Assembly: GCA_050303335.1 (NCBI GenBank)
Contig: JBNLBN010000001.1
Span: 1 to 64,000 of the forward strand
Length of the DNA stretch: 64,000 nt
Origin: Bilamarchaeum sp050303335
GTDB taxonomy: Archaea; Micrarchaeota; Micrarchaeia; Anstonellales; Bilamarchaeaceae
Reading direction: 5' to 3'
The position numbers were made by a program, and so were the translations under genes. Under the pieces are notes generated by a model. That model ran no database searches. It was not told the origin of the DNA and was given only the letters and a program-made list of their open reading frames with translations. The number at the start of each line of letters is the position of its first letter. The stretch's first letter is position 1. Positions 1 to 10,000 of the stretch are shown here, in pieces.

Positions 1-15
1 AAAAATAGAAAAGCA

Positions 16-23
16 TTTATAAG
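16..23 (+). promoter_or_regulatory. TATA box of the secretion operon
   Basis: TTTATAAG lies 36-43 bp before the first ATG of the operon and a GGAGAGG-type ribosome binding site follows at about 45-51. The same 8-mer precedes the second pilin-like gene near 35.0 kb, which suggests (inference) that both pilins use similar promoters. Confidence 0.5.
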
Positions 24-58
24 TAATGCACTATACTTTTATATGGAGAGGTGTGGAT

Positions 59-412
59 ATGTATAAAATAGTGATTTTATCGTTATTGTTGGTGGGTTTT
101 GCATTTTCACAGGGTGAGGGAATAGACTTTTCCAATCCTGTCGAAACATCCTGTTCAGGAAATGGAGGGATCGTCGATTTTACCTGTAACATCATGAAGA
201 CCCTTCTCGTGATCGGTCCCATGCTTGCTGTTATGGCACTTGTTCTTGCAGGAATACTATATGTTTATGCAAGCGTGTTCGTTACGGCGGATCAGAGGGG
301 CAAATACCACACGCTTGCGACTAACCTTGCAATTGGAGGAATAATCCTTGCAGCTATCGTCGGCGGTGCCGGAATCATAGTCAATGCCGGAATGAAGTTC
401 TTAACGGCATGA
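59..412 (+). CDS. VirB2/CedA1-like pilin subunit
   Basis: This small hydrophobic protein of 117 residues has a signal-peptide-like N-terminus (residues 1-17), a Cys-containing polar segment, then two long hydrophobic helices at about 45-72 and 83-113 separated by a short charged loop with the motif DQRGK. Two helices around a polar loop is the layout of VirB2/TrbC conjugative pilins and of archaeal CedA1/TedC. The ATG at 59 was chosen over an upstream in-frame ATG at 26 because a purine-rich ribosome binding site sits directly before it. It is first in a tight operon with VirB6-like and VirB4-like genes, which supports a role as the pilus or channel subunit. A paralogue sharing the loop motif is at 34725-34979. 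Function is inferred from layout and context. Confidence 0.7.
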   Translation: MYKIVILSLLLVGFAFSQGEGIDFSNPVETSCSGNGGIVDFTCNIMKTLLVIGPMLAVMALVLAGILYVYASVFVTADQRGKYHTLATNLAIGGIILAAIVGGAGIIVNAGMKFLTA

Positions 413-416
413 TCTC

Positions 417-1508
417 ATGTCATCCGACCTGCTAAGTGATTTCCCGGATGCCGGCTCAAGTACAGGAGGAGATGCCTTCAACATCGCCATCTACACAATA
501 GTATCGATGGCAATCCTCGTTGGAATCACTTACCTTCTTGGAAAGGCGTTCAACATCAGGAAGCTTGAGGACTGGGCGAAATCAGAATTCCTGCAGGTTT
601 TCATAAGTGCGGCACTAGTCGGAGGACTTTTCTTTTTGATGGCTCCAGGAACCGGACTCATTGTAATGGCATTCGACCAGCTTGCACCTGACGACATCGC
701 AGTTTCCTTTTTTGATGTTGAGCAGGGTATAAGGGAGGAAGTAATAACATCTGATGGCTGTTTCGGAAACATCCCTGACGGAAGTTTGCTGTGCTATTCT
801 TCCAATTACCTGAATGCATTGTTCTATCAGGTTGGCGGACTGCTATTCAAGCTGATGATAGCAAATACAGTCCTTGACATCGTATCCAAAATCGCTATTG
901 ACGTCGTTTTTGTCGAGATCACTCCATTGAGCGGGGCACAGAGCATCGTACAGGTACTTGGTACATTCGTCCAGACCCTGGTAATCATTGAGATCGGGCT
1001 TCAGGTAATCATCGCCCTTCTGCATTTCATCGCCTCGACAGCCCTGAACATCTTCCTTCCTGTTGGAGTTGTTCTCAGGTCATTTTTTTTAACAAGGAGG
1101 ATCGGCGGGCTTCTAATAGGCCTTGCAGTCGGCCTCTACATTGTATTCCCCATGACAATTGCCATGAACGCGATCGCAGTTGATGCATCGATCACCCCAG
1201 AGCTGGTGCAGCTCGGTGAATTCTTCAATGCGGTTGATGCCCTGAATGTCACAAATGCATTTACCAGTCCGGGTGCGCTTCTGGATGCCGGAACCTGGAC
1301 AAACTATTTTTCGAATTTCGGAACTGCAGTAACGACATTCTTCGCACTAATAGGAAAAATCCCAACTCTCCTCACATCCATAATCTCGCTTCTCGTGGTG
1401 CAGGTCTTTGTGCTGCCGCTCTTTTCCATAGTCCTTACTATTATCGCAGTCAAGGAACTTGGCGCATTCTTTGGTTCGGAAACAAACCTTTCGAGGTTCG
1501 AGGTGTAA
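417..1508 (+). CDS. VirB6/TrbL/CedA-like polytopic membrane channel protein
   Basis: A 363-residue integral membrane protein with about seven hydrophobic segments (around 25-45, 60-85, 140-165, 180-215, 225-255, 300-330 and 335-355). An extracytoplasmic loop at about 85-130 has two cysteines. Polytopic proteins of this size next to a VirB2-like pilin and a VirB4 ATPase are VirB6/TrbL in bacteria and CedA in crenarchaea, where they form the inner-membrane channel. It begins four bases after the pilin stop and ends two bases before the next gene, so the genes are probably co-translated. Sequence similarity within this family is weak, so the call rests on topology and neighbourhood. Confidence 0.6.
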   Translation: MSSDLLSDFPDAGSSTGGDAFNIAIYTIVSMAILVGITYLLGKAFNIRKLEDWAKSEFLQVFISAALVGGLFFLMAPGTGLIVMAFDQLAPDDIAVSFFDVEQGIREEVITSDGCFGNIPDGSLLCYSSNYLNALFYQVGGLLFKLMIANTVLDIVSKIAIDVVFVEITPLSGAQSIVQVLGTFVQTLVIIEIGLQVIIALLHFIASTALNIFLPVGVVLRSFFLTRRIGGLLIGLAVGLYIVFPMTIAMNAIAVDASITPELVQLGEFFNAVDALNVTNAFTSPGALLDAGTWTNYFSNFGTAVTTFFALIGKIPTLLTSIISLLVVQVFVLPLFSIVLTIIAVKELGAFFGSETNLSRFEV

Positions 1509-1510
1509 TT

Positions 1511-2317
1511 ATGTTCAATGACTTAATGACAAACAAGAAAATGGCCCTCTTGGTCATACTGGTCCAAATAGTCCTCCTTTTTGCACTTATCATATACCAG
1601 AACTTCATAATAGCATTGATCGCTATCGGAAGCTTCCTTGTCGCTGCAACGATCTGGCGGTTCGGCTTCATGATCAAACCCATACTTGCAAGGAATGTCC
1701 ATTATGTTGAAGGGTTCGGAAGCTACGAGATTCCAAGTTCAGAGGATGTGATTGTAAAGAAGATTGGCAACAAGTATTATGCATCTGTTTATCTCCTGGT
1801 CCGCTTCACACAGTCATCAAGCGAGAAAACCCCGGACCAGGTCTATCTTACGAAGCAAAGCTACGAAAGGGCGCTTTCGTCCCTCAATTACGTTTACAAG
1901 ATATCGAACATGGTCTGCCCCATAGATCTTTCCCCTTACGTGGACAGGATCAAGGAGAGGAGGAGCAAGGCAGAATCAAGGCTTTCGGAGATCTCGAGTC
2001 TCCCTGCAAATTCCAATACAGGATCCGAGGTCGCGCTGCTGAAGAGGGAAATCGAATCCTGCGAAAAGCAGCTGGACAAGATCCAGTCTGGAGAGCGCCC
2101 GATGCAGGTAGTCAATTATGCGATGACGACAGCCTCCAGCCATTCAAAGGACGATGCGATTTCCAAGGCCAGGCAGCAGGCGGCAGAAATTAAGACCGTG
2201 GTATCAAGTACGCTAGATACAGAGGTCATGCAGTTGAACGGCGATGACATGAAGAGATGCTTTGAGTGGGAGTATGTACTTCCTGAAAAGGATACTAAGG
2301 ACGAGTTCCTTTATTAG
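1511..2317 (+). CDS. VirB3-like membrane anchor joined to a VirB4 N-terminal-like domain
   Basis: 268 residues. Two closely spaced membrane helices (about 11-30 and 31-47) resemble VirB3/TrbD. They are followed by a soluble alpha/beta region (about 55-140) of the kind that precedes the ATPase in VirB4/TraC proteins, then a charged helical stretch (about 140-200). The ATPase motor itself is the next gene, so a protein that is often one VirB3-VirB4 chain in bacteria appears here as two. The start is supported by a GAGGTGTAA ribosome binding site. It probably docks the motor to the membrane. The domain assignment is inferred from order and predicted topology and would need a profile search. Confidence 0.5.
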   Translation: MFNDLMTNKKMALLVILVQIVLLFALIIYQNFIIALIAIGSFLVAATIWRFGFMIKPILARNVHYVEGFGSYEIPSSEDVIVKKIGNKYYASVYLLVRFTQSSSEKTPDQVYLTKQSYERALSSLNYVYKISNMVCPIDLSPYVDRIKERRSKAESRLSEISSLPANSNTGSEVALLKREIESCEKQLDKIQSGERPMQVVNYAMTTASSHSKDDAISKARQQAAEIKTVVSSTLDTEVMQLNGDDMKRCFEWEYVLPEKDTKDEFLY

Positions 2318-2325
2318 TTGATCAT

Positions 2326-3807
2326 ATGAAATGGGAGGAAAACCTGAAGAGCGGATCATTTCTGCGGTTTTACGATTCAACAAACCGTGACCTGGGAGAG
2401 CGCATGGTGCTCGCCCATCCTCCGGAGCCTCCTGCGGGAATTCTAATGAACGACCCGCTAAACTCCATATACATAGGACGAACCAAAATGATGCATGTTC
2501 CCTTTTACTGGAGTTTTGAGAAGCTTACAAATCCGCACATTGCAATCGTCGGAGTGACTGGAGCCGGCAAATCCTATCTTGTTAAGACATTCCTCACAAG
2601 AGCAGCTATCGTCTGGAAGACAAACGCCCTCATCCTCGATTGGGCCGGGGAATACATTGACTGGGTGGAACAGACCGGTGGCCAGATAATCGAGCTTGGC
2701 GGCAATAACTTTTTGAATCTCCTGGATCTGGGCGGCAATTCCCCGCTTAACAGGATACGGCAGATTATGCGCTCATTTGAGATACTTTTTGAGACCAAGG
2801 GGAGGGAGGACGAGCAGCGAGTCCTCGAAGCGTCGCTAGAAGAGGCATATCTGAAGAAGGGATTTTCGCTGAATACAAAAAACCAGAATCTTGAGCCGCC
2901 TACCCTGAAAGACGTGCATGAGATACTCCTGGCGAAGGCAGAAACTGCCGAGTCAGTCTGGATAAAGGAATATATCCTGAACGCTGCCAACATGATAGGC
3001 AGGTTCACGAAGCCCGGGATGGATTTTTTTGCAAGGCAGTCCACGCTCGAACTCGGAAAGCTCACAAGTTCAGGGCTTGTGAACATAGTGTTGAAGAAGC
3101 TTCCGGACGAAGACTTCCGTATACTCGCAGCCCTTTCCATCCTTCAATACCTCAAAGAGCGGATGAGGGAAGAGGAATGGTCTGCTTCGAAAGGCCTGAA
3201 GCTTTACGTTGTCCTGGATGAGGCCTGGAAAGTTGCCGGAGATGATCGTTCCGATGCTATAATGATTGTCAGGGAAGGTCGGAAATACAAGTTCGGCCTG
3301 ATAGTGGCATCGCAGAATCCTACAGACATCAACGAGGCCATTTTTTCCAATGTTGGGACTACATTCATACTGAACCTGAAATTTGAAAGGTTCAAGGACT
3401 ATGTGCGCGGGTCGCTGAAATACTCTGATTACATCGCAGAATCAATAGAAAAATTCGGAGTGGGAAATGCAGCAGTAAACCTGATGTATTCTTCCAAAGC
3501 GGATTTTCCAAGGACGTTCCTCATCGATAAGATTCACGGTGAGGATCCGCTTGAGGAAATCACCATCAGGGCCCCTGGCCAGGACCTGGTGCTAGACAAG
3601 AGCGATCTCAGGAGGAAACTATCTTATGAGGATCTGGATATAGATCCTAGTGCGATTCTTTCAAGATCAGAAATTTCATCGATCGAATTCGCAAAGCTTC
3701 TGGAAAACCACACATCAAGACACAGGACCGTACAGTTCCTCAATTACATAGGATTCGACATGGAACCGATAAGGAAGACATTCAGGGGGGTTGAACATGA
3801 AAGCTGA
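2326..3807 (+). CDS. VirB4/CedB-type conjugation ATPase (HerA/FtsK superfamily)
   Basis: A 493-residue P-loop ATPase. Walker A GVTGAGKS is at residues 76-83 and Walker B, a hydrophobic run ending LDEAW, is at about 292-301. A downstream ASQNP segment matches the sensor region of VirB4/HerA motors. The N-terminal 70 residues resemble the start of the VirB4 C-terminal motor, which supports the idea that its usual N-domain is the separate upstream gene. VirB4 proteins power pilus assembly or substrate transport at the inner membrane. In crenarchaeal Ced systems the homologue CedB is needed for DNA import. It lies within the operon and its 3' end overlaps the next start. Confidence 0.85.
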   Translation: MKWEENLKSGSFLRFYDSTNRDLGERMVLAHPPEPPAGILMNDPLNSIYIGRTKMMHVPFYWSFEKLTNPHIAIVGVTGAGKSYLVKTFLTRAAIVWKTNALILDWAGEYIDWVEQTGGQIIELGGNNFLNLLDLGGNSPLNRIRQIMRSFEILFETKGREDEQRVLEASLEEAYLKKGFSLNTKNQNLEPPTLKDVHEILLAKAETAESVWIKEYILNAANMIGRFTKPGMDFFARQSTLELGKLTSSGLVNIVLKKLPDEDFRILAALSILQYLKERMREEEWSASKGLKLYVVLDEAWKVAGDDRSDAIMIVREGRKYKFGLIVASQNPTDINEAIFSNVGTTFILNLKFERFKDYVRGSLKYSDYIAESIEKFGVGNAAVNLMYSSKADFPRTFLIDKIHGEDPLEEITIRAPGQDLVLDKSDLRRKLSYEDLDIDPSAILSRSEISSIEFAKLLENHTSRHRTVQFLNYIGFDMEPIRKTFRGVEHES

Positions 3808-4087
3808 ATTCGAACCAGAAAATTTCAACCGGCTTCTCCTTTCATCCGGCCTTAACGAGCAGCAGGTCCGTGAACTCGAACTCGAATTCACGAAGAACAG
3901 CAACGAGATCAGCGATGAAACTCTCCTCGACTATCTCCTAAAGTTTGGCATGGACCTACCAAAGATCATTTACTTATTCAATAAGCTCGGCCTTGGAAAA
4001 AACACGGCCATGTCGATGCTTGAGATCAAGCAAAAGAAGAAACTCGGAAAATTCGTGGAGATATATCATCTGGAGGTAGAAAAATGA
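3797..4087 (+). CDS. small helical protein of the secretion operon, function unknown
   Basis: 96 residues, acidic N-terminus, mostly predicted helix, no signal peptide or membrane segment, basic C-terminal third. I do not recognise a family. ATG 3797 is preferred over an in-frame TTG at 3791 because the GGGGGG ribosome binding site at 3785-3790 is then correctly spaced. It overlaps the ATPase gene by 11 bases and the next gene by 4, so it is translationally coupled to both and probably works with the ATPase as a cytosolic partner (inference). Confidence 0.65.
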   Translation: MKAEFEPENFNRLLLSSGLNEQQVRELELEFTKNSNEISDETLLDYLLKFGMDLPKIIYLFNKLGLGKNTAMSMLEIKQKKKLGKFVEIYHLEVEK

Positions 4088-4830
4088 AGATACCATTCTT
4101 GAGCGCAAAAAACGGAACTGCTACGGAATCTGGATCATTGGCAATAAAGGGAGAAACAAAAAACTTAACGAAGCTGGAAAAGGAACTCAAGACAATCTCG
4201 GTATTCTCTGAAGTCAAGAAAGAAAAGGACCAGCTGGTTGCGATGATCGTGGAAAGCACGGACAGAAACAAAAAACCCTACAAGTACATCCAATTCACAT
4301 TTACTCCAGGCTCTGCAGAAGTGTTCTTTACGAACCCTCCAGAAGTTCCCAATCCCACGATCAGGAGGCTTGAAGTAACAAAATCCTTCTTTTCCGTACT
4401 TTCACTTCTGGAATCCAATGGCGTTTTCGTTCCTGACAGGAAGGAACTATATGAAAAGACCATGGATGCTTTCGAAATAAGGGAATCCTTCGTGTCTAGC
4501 GATGTCCAGAGGATGAAATATGACCTCGACAAGGCCAGGCTGGAAAATTCAAGATACAAGGAGGAACTGACCCGGCTAAAGAACGAGAAAGAGTCGCTCA
4601 CGCACGAACTGCTCGGGCTTGAGAAGAAGACACAGCTTTTAGAGGACCGGGTAAGGAAGCTGGAGAGCCTTACCGACAATGAAATCGACCAGAACATCCT
4701 GAAGTGGGTCGAGGAGCATGATGGCAGTCTCAACGAAGGCAAATTCTGTGACACATATGGCATAAATGCGCAAAGGCTTGAGGAACGGCTTGATGCACTT
4801 TCCAAGAAAGGGGTGATCCGCATTGTCTAG
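4084..4830 (+). CDS. coiled-coil protein with C-terminal winged-helix-like domain
   Basis: 248 residues in three visible parts: a mixed alpha/beta N-terminal region (about 30-125), a long coiled coil rich in Lys, Glu and Leu (about 143-198), and a C-terminal segment (about 200-248) whose helix-helix-strand pattern ending KGVIRIV looks like a winged helix. No signal peptide, so cytosolic. It starts with an ATGA overlap on the previous gene. It could be an adaptor that recruits DNA or regulates the machine. No family was recognised. Confidence 0.7.
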   Translation: MKIPFLSAKNGTATESGSLAIKGETKNLTKLEKELKTISVFSEVKKEKDQLVAMIVESTDRNKKPYKYIQFTFTPGSAEVFFTNPPEVPNPTIRRLEVTKSFFSVLSLLESNGVFVPDRKELYEKTMDAFEIRESFVSSDVQRMKYDLDKARLENSRYKEELTRLKNEKESLTHELLGLEKKTQLLEDRVRKLESLTDNEIDQNILKWVEEHDGSLNEGKFCDTYGINAQRLEERLDALSKKGVIRIV

Positions 4831-4960
4831 GATTGAACTCTCCAACCTTAAGGCGGAGAAAAAATCAAAGGAGGATCCAAACCCGAAAATTACCCACATC
4901 GAGATCCTAGAAAAGTGCTCCTCGGATTTCAAGATAATACTCTTAGGTGGTAAGAAGTGA
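4823..4960 (+). CDS. 45-residue microprotein in the secretion operon
   Basis: A short frame starting with TTG at 4823, eight bases inside the previous gene. It is preceded by a GGGGTGAT ribosome binding site at 4810-4817 and ends in a TGA that overlaps the GTG start of the next gene. The product is charged at the N-terminus with a hydrophobic C-terminal third and one cysteine. It fills what would otherwise be a 130-base gap in a fully overlapping operon, which is the main reason to believe it is translated. Function unknown. Confidence 0.5.
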   Translation: MSRIELSNLKAEKKSKEDPNPKITHIEILEKCSSDFKIILLGGKK

Positions 4961-7047
4961 AGCAGGCAATAATTATCGTGCTGATATTGTTGTCCCTGAT
5001 CATAGCGTATTCAGCGATCCAGACTACTTCACACGATGAATTGCCCGTAATTCAGGAACCAGCATCATTCAACATACTGATAAATGACTTCGGCCTGGTA
5101 GACTACAACGAAAAGACGATCGGCTACCTGTCTGCAAGGGTAATCTCCAATACAAACGCGTCCCTGGACCTGGTGCTCCTTCCCGATGAACCGAAATCAA
5201 AAATTTACAGGATCAATGATTATTCCTACTCACAGGAAAAGGGCAGGATCGTAAGGGAACTGACATCAAATCTCTCGATATATGGCCTGAGCATCGATTC
5301 AATACGTCTCGAGGATTCATTCTCCAAGAACAATTCGGTAATTATTATTCCTTCTGATTCGATCCCGAGCGACCTATCCAACGGAAGCCTGCAAAAGCTG
5401 ATTGAAAATAATGTTGTCATATTTTTCGGCGCGCCGCTGGATGTCGGAATGGATGCCTCAGGATCGCAGGTCTATCTGGAAAATAAGATCTATGATGATC
5501 TGGATGTCACGTTCAATAATTACTTCGATCCACACATAGACGGTCCGAAAGTCTTTCCAGTTGCAAATGCCAGCGTTCTGGAATATGATAATGGATGGTT
5601 CGTAATCTATCCTGATGAAAAGCTGACGGCGGGAGAGCTTGCCGAACTGATCCTTCTGGAAAAATGGCAGTCCAATGGGCTAGGTGACAGCTTCAACCTG
5701 GTAAACGGATCTACAACGTTCTTTTCCAGCGCAGCTCCTAGAACAGACTATTACATGAGATACCTCTACTCTGCAAACCAGTCCATCTTCGGCATGAACC
5801 AGTTTCAGCTGATCCAGAACCAGCAGGGCCGCCTTGTAATTTCCGAACGGGCGGACGATTACAGGTATACCTACGAACTTGAATCTGACAACCAGTATCC
5901 TGTCAATTACAAGTTCCAGCTTCATTTCCTCAAGAACGGTGAGATAGTCCAGAAAATCGACATAACTCCCATTACAATGAAGAACTTCTCCAGGGAAAGC
6001 GGCATAATCCGCCCGAATGTCACCTCAGGTTCATATGTGGTCAAGCTTGTCGACCAGCAAGGCTCAACCAGGGCATCCACTTTCTTTAAGATCCCTGAAC
6101 TGAAGATCCGCCTTACCAGGATTGCCAACAACGTGCATACCTTCCTTATCACCAAGGACGGAAAGCCCGCCACATCAGTTCCGATAAAACTCACAGTAAA
6201 CGGGAAGGAGAGCTTCAGCATATATACCGATGAAGCAGGCGAGGCGGAAACATCATTCGTCCTTTCGCCTGGAATCCACAATTTCACAGTTGAAGTTGAG
6301 GGCGATAAGGCAATCACCTATTACAGGAAGGAGGGCGATGACTTCGGCCTTCTCTCCTACATCGCGATTATACTCCTAAGCCTTCTGGTAGTCGGATTCA
6401 TTTCCATCAAGAACAAGCAGAAGAAGAAATGGTACATACGCACCTACGTTCGCCCCCCTACCTTTTCCAAGTCGGTCCGGGTTCCATATGAGACATTTCT
6501 TCAGATTTATGATATGACCCAGGAAAACCGGTCCAAGGGCCTTCCAATTTCGATATCAGACTTCAAGATCGGCCTGAGAAAATATTCCTCTTTCAAAGGA
6601 GCCCCGCTTTTTGTTACTGAATCCAATCTCTATTTGGTGGTTGATGATCTTGCAAAGGACGGTCTGTTCCTGTCCTATCAGGGGTATTTCATGCCGGCAG
6701 ATTCTGCAAATGGAAAACCCATTGAATACTGGGTTGTAAAGAGGAAGATTAGTGACTATTTCATCGAACACGGCGAAGAGTTGGCATCATCGAAGGAATC
6801 AGATTTCCTGGTCGATAAGAAACTTGTGCACATCTATCATGACATAGATCCAAAAAAACTTGTGAAACTGTGCAAGAAGGACAACATAGTGATATTCCCT
6901 GACGGCAAAAGCAAGGATGATTTCATTAGAAAACTCCATACCTACGATCCGGACTGGATGAAACTTCTCCTTGAGTACCAGTATGGTAACCTGTTTTGCG
7001 AAACGTTGGAAGAATTCCTGGAGCGGGGTCTGAGTGTTAAAAAGTAG
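4957..7047 (+). CDS. large membrane-anchored surface protein of the secretion operon
   Basis: 696 residues starting at GTG. An N-terminal hydrophobic segment (about 2-20) acts as signal or anchor. It is followed by a long extracytoplasmic region with many Asn-X-Ser/Thr sequons, an Ig-like (Big/CNA-type) fold at about 385-455, one membrane helix at about 463-485, a Lys-rich stop-transfer stretch, and a cytosolic C-terminal domain of about 200 residues. The sequons fit N-glycosylation by AglB, encoded at 49.3 kb. The cytosolic part may contact the ATPase. I know no named family for the whole chain. Its position inside the operon suggests an envelope scaffold component that spans the S-layer space. 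Confidence 0.7.
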   Translation: MKQAIIIVLILLSLIIAYSAIQTTSHDELPVIQEPASFNILINDFGLVDYNEKTIGYLSARVISNTNASLDLVLLPDEPKSKIYRINDYSYSQEKGRIVRELTSNLSIYGLSIDSIRLEDSFSKNNSVIIIPSDSIPSDLSNGSLQKLIENNVVIFFGAPLDVGMDASGSQVYLENKIYDDLDVTFNNYFDPHIDGPKVFPVANASVLEYDNGWFVIYPDEKLTAGELAELILLEKWQSNGLGDSFNLVNGSTTFFSSAAPRTDYYMRYLYSANQSIFGMNQFQLIQNQQGRLVISERADDYRYTYELESDNQYPVNYKFQLHFLKNGEIVQKIDITPITMKNFSRESGIIRPNVTSGSYVVKLVDQQGSTRASTFFKIPELKIRLTRIANNVHTFLITKDGKPATSVPIKLTVNGKESFSIYTDEAGEAETSFVLSPGIHNFTVEVEGDKAITYYRKEGDDFGLLSYIAIILLSLLVVGFISIKNKQKKKWYIRTYVRPPTFSKSVRVPYETFLQIYDMTQENRSKGLPISISDFKIGLRKYSSFKGAPLFVTESNLYLVVDDLAKDGLFLSYQGYFMPADSANGKPIEYWVVKRKISDYFIEHGEELASSKESDFLVDKKLVHIYHDIDPKKLVKLCKKDNIVIFPDGKSKDDFIRKLHTYDPDWMKLLLEYQYGNLFCETLEEFLERGLSVKK

Positions 7048-10000
7048 CCTGCTTCTGATACTGGTCATTTCATCCTCGTTCGCCTTAATAGATCCTCCGA
7101 TAGAGGATGTGACGTTGCACAACTTCAACATTGCCCCTTCGGAAAAAGTGGGAAATGTCTTTTCCGAACCGGAAAAGAACCCCTCTCTCGATGACCCGAC
7201 ATTCTTCTTTTACGTGAAGATTCTCACGCTCAATCCTGCAGTGAACAAGACGATCGATTCGGGCCACCACCCGTCTATCATCTGGCTCGTTGCCGAAGAG
7301 CATGTCGGATCAATAACATCCGTCAACGGTAGGACGGACTATGACACGGATTCAAGACTGATACAGTATACCCAGAACGAGTTCACCTGGGATAATGCCA
7401 ACGGCCCGGGCAATATCATATTCGTCAGCACACCCTCCGGCAACGGGGTCGATCTAGATTATTATTTTACCGGCCCCCAGCCGAATATCACTTTTCTCGA
7501 CCCGGATCCCATCCTTCTGGATGAGGAAGAGAACAGCTATGAACCTGAAGGATGTTCCCGGACTACCGTCACAAGGACATATTATGACCTTGAAATCGAG
7601 AATGTCTCTGCAAACTACCGTCTCACAGGCATTATCAACGAGGTCGGCGGCAACCTGACCATGAAGGCAGCAGAAAGGCAGCAGACTCTGGCCACGGGAT
7701 TCCCGGTAAGCCCTGTAGAAATCCCTTTCAAGGACCGCCTTACACTCTGTGACATCATACATTCAATCAGCGATTTCATATTTGCCGGATATCTTACCTA
7801 TGAATGCTATGAGGAATCCCTCTCGCACGCCTCGCCCTACGCCACCGGGACATATAATCTCACAGTAAGGAACCTTTCTGTTGTGGATCCGAACCTGACA
7901 GTGATCCTTGATGCACGGTTCTACATCCCCTACGACGAGGAGAGGGAAGTCTGCCACGAAACCGAAGATGGCTGCGAATGCAATACATATCACAGCAGCG
8001 GAGAAATCGACCTTCGCGCATCCGACCAGGACAGCTACCAGGTGACAAACAACTACCTCTCAATCATCCCCTACTCACCGGCTTTCATGGATCTTAATGT
8101 AAACACCTCCGAAGATGTTATATATTATTTTTCTCTGCTTTCCACGGTCCCCGTTTACAAATACTACTCGTGGATGGACGGCAACCTGTCATCAGCCTAT
8201 TACATCCATAATTTCACGGTGTCGGAAGATCCTTTCGGAACCCAATTCATCAATGCCAATATACTAAACCACAGCGGCATACTGGACTACGATCCGCTCC
8301 TTTCGGACAAGTATCTTGGACCGCACAGGCTGGTCGTTACAGACCAGTCATATAACCTTCGCAACCCGACCGAGATAACCAACCGCACATACAACTATTC
8401 GCTGATATACACTCTCGAGGAGATATTCTTCAACCTTTCTTCCGGATCCCACCATGCCGATCTGGATTTCTATACCTGGTGGGGCCATTTTCCAAAGACT
8501 TCGGACATCTATGCCAGACAGACGACGTTCCTTAGGCTGAGTTCATACAATAACGGCAGCAACATCACGATCGGATGCAATCTCGTAATGCGAAACGAAA
8601 CCCCGATCTCTAATGCGCCTGTAATCATAGATTTCCTTGGTGTCAAAAGAACAGTCTTGACGGATCAGAACGGCTCCTGCTCTTCTGTTTTTATGACCAA
8701 TGTCAGTTTCGGGGTAGTCAGGGGGGAGTATGAAGGCAACAACCTTTACCTGCCGTCAACCGCCCTGACGCACATATCAAAGAGCTTTTTCGACCTGGGC
8801 CAGTCCCTTGTTTTCAACAATTTCTTCTTGCTTTTGCTGCTCTCTCTTGTCGCATTGTTCTCATTCCTCCGCATAGAATCGAATGCTGTCCTCGGCGCCG
8901 GTATGTTCGGCTCAGCTTTCAACAAGTTCAGTTTCTTAGGAAAGGGAGGAACAATAAAGCTGTTCAGGGTGAAAAAGGGGAAAGAACTTGCTTTGTCAGT
9001 TGCCGGAGCAGTTGCCGGAGGAGCGGCAGGATCAGCCGCTGCGGGAAAAGCAGTTTCCAAAACCGCAAGCCAGGTCGCAAAAACCACTGCCAAAAAGGGC
9101 GCAGCCGGGTCAGCAAAACCCGGAAAAGGGCCCAAGAAGGACAAGACAGAGACGGAGAAAAAGAAGAGGAGGGATGAAAAGAAAAAGAAGGCCATGATGG
9201 AAGATAAGAGCAAAAAAGGCTTTTTCCTTACTCCGCCCGATGACGGCAAACCTCCGATAAAATCAGTAACTGATTATGAAAAAGTGGTTGATAGATGGGG
9301 AGAAATAAATGGGAGAAAGTATAAGCGTCCCGGAACTCCGGATCGGCTGCTTGAGACAAAGGAACGATTCAGGAAGGAATTCGTCCAGCCTGCACATGAA
9401 AGGATACAAAAAATCGTGCCAGGATGCAGGACCTTCCACTGCGAATTCGACATAGTCCCTGACAGGGACTTCAATTTCCTGTGGACTCAAGGAAAAATGA
9501 CCGAAAATACAAATAAAGTTCTTGGCTTTTACGACAGCAACACAGATATAATTTACCTAAGGGAGTCATACTTCAAATACTATGATATGCGTTCAGAATA
9601 TCGCGCAACTGTTCAAAATGTCATGGTTCATGAAATGTCCCATTCCGTTGCATTTTTCTATGAAGATCACCTTGCAGAAGGAGTCGCAGAAAGGATTCGT
9701 CATGAGTTTATGCAAAAATACCCCGATTTCATGGAGGGGCTGCCCCTTAGCGGAAGATATGTCGAATATGTCGCGCAAACTGAGATTATCGCGCAACTGA
9801 TCGGTCCAGAATTGCTACAGGCAATCCAGGTTGATGAAAATTACGGAGCCAAATCTATACAAGTAATGAAAGAGGTAAATCAAAAACTGGGCGATATTAA
9901 ATATGACACTATATTTACCCCGTACCATTCAGAAAAGCACCAAACAGACCTGCTCCTTCATCAGTATGAACAGATCACAGAAGACAAATCGCTAAGGGAT

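Noticed and set aside
4639..4932. 97-codon minus-strand frame in the secretion operon
   Set aside because: Antisense to the coiled-coil gene and the 45-residue microprotein, with no promoter or ribosome binding site.
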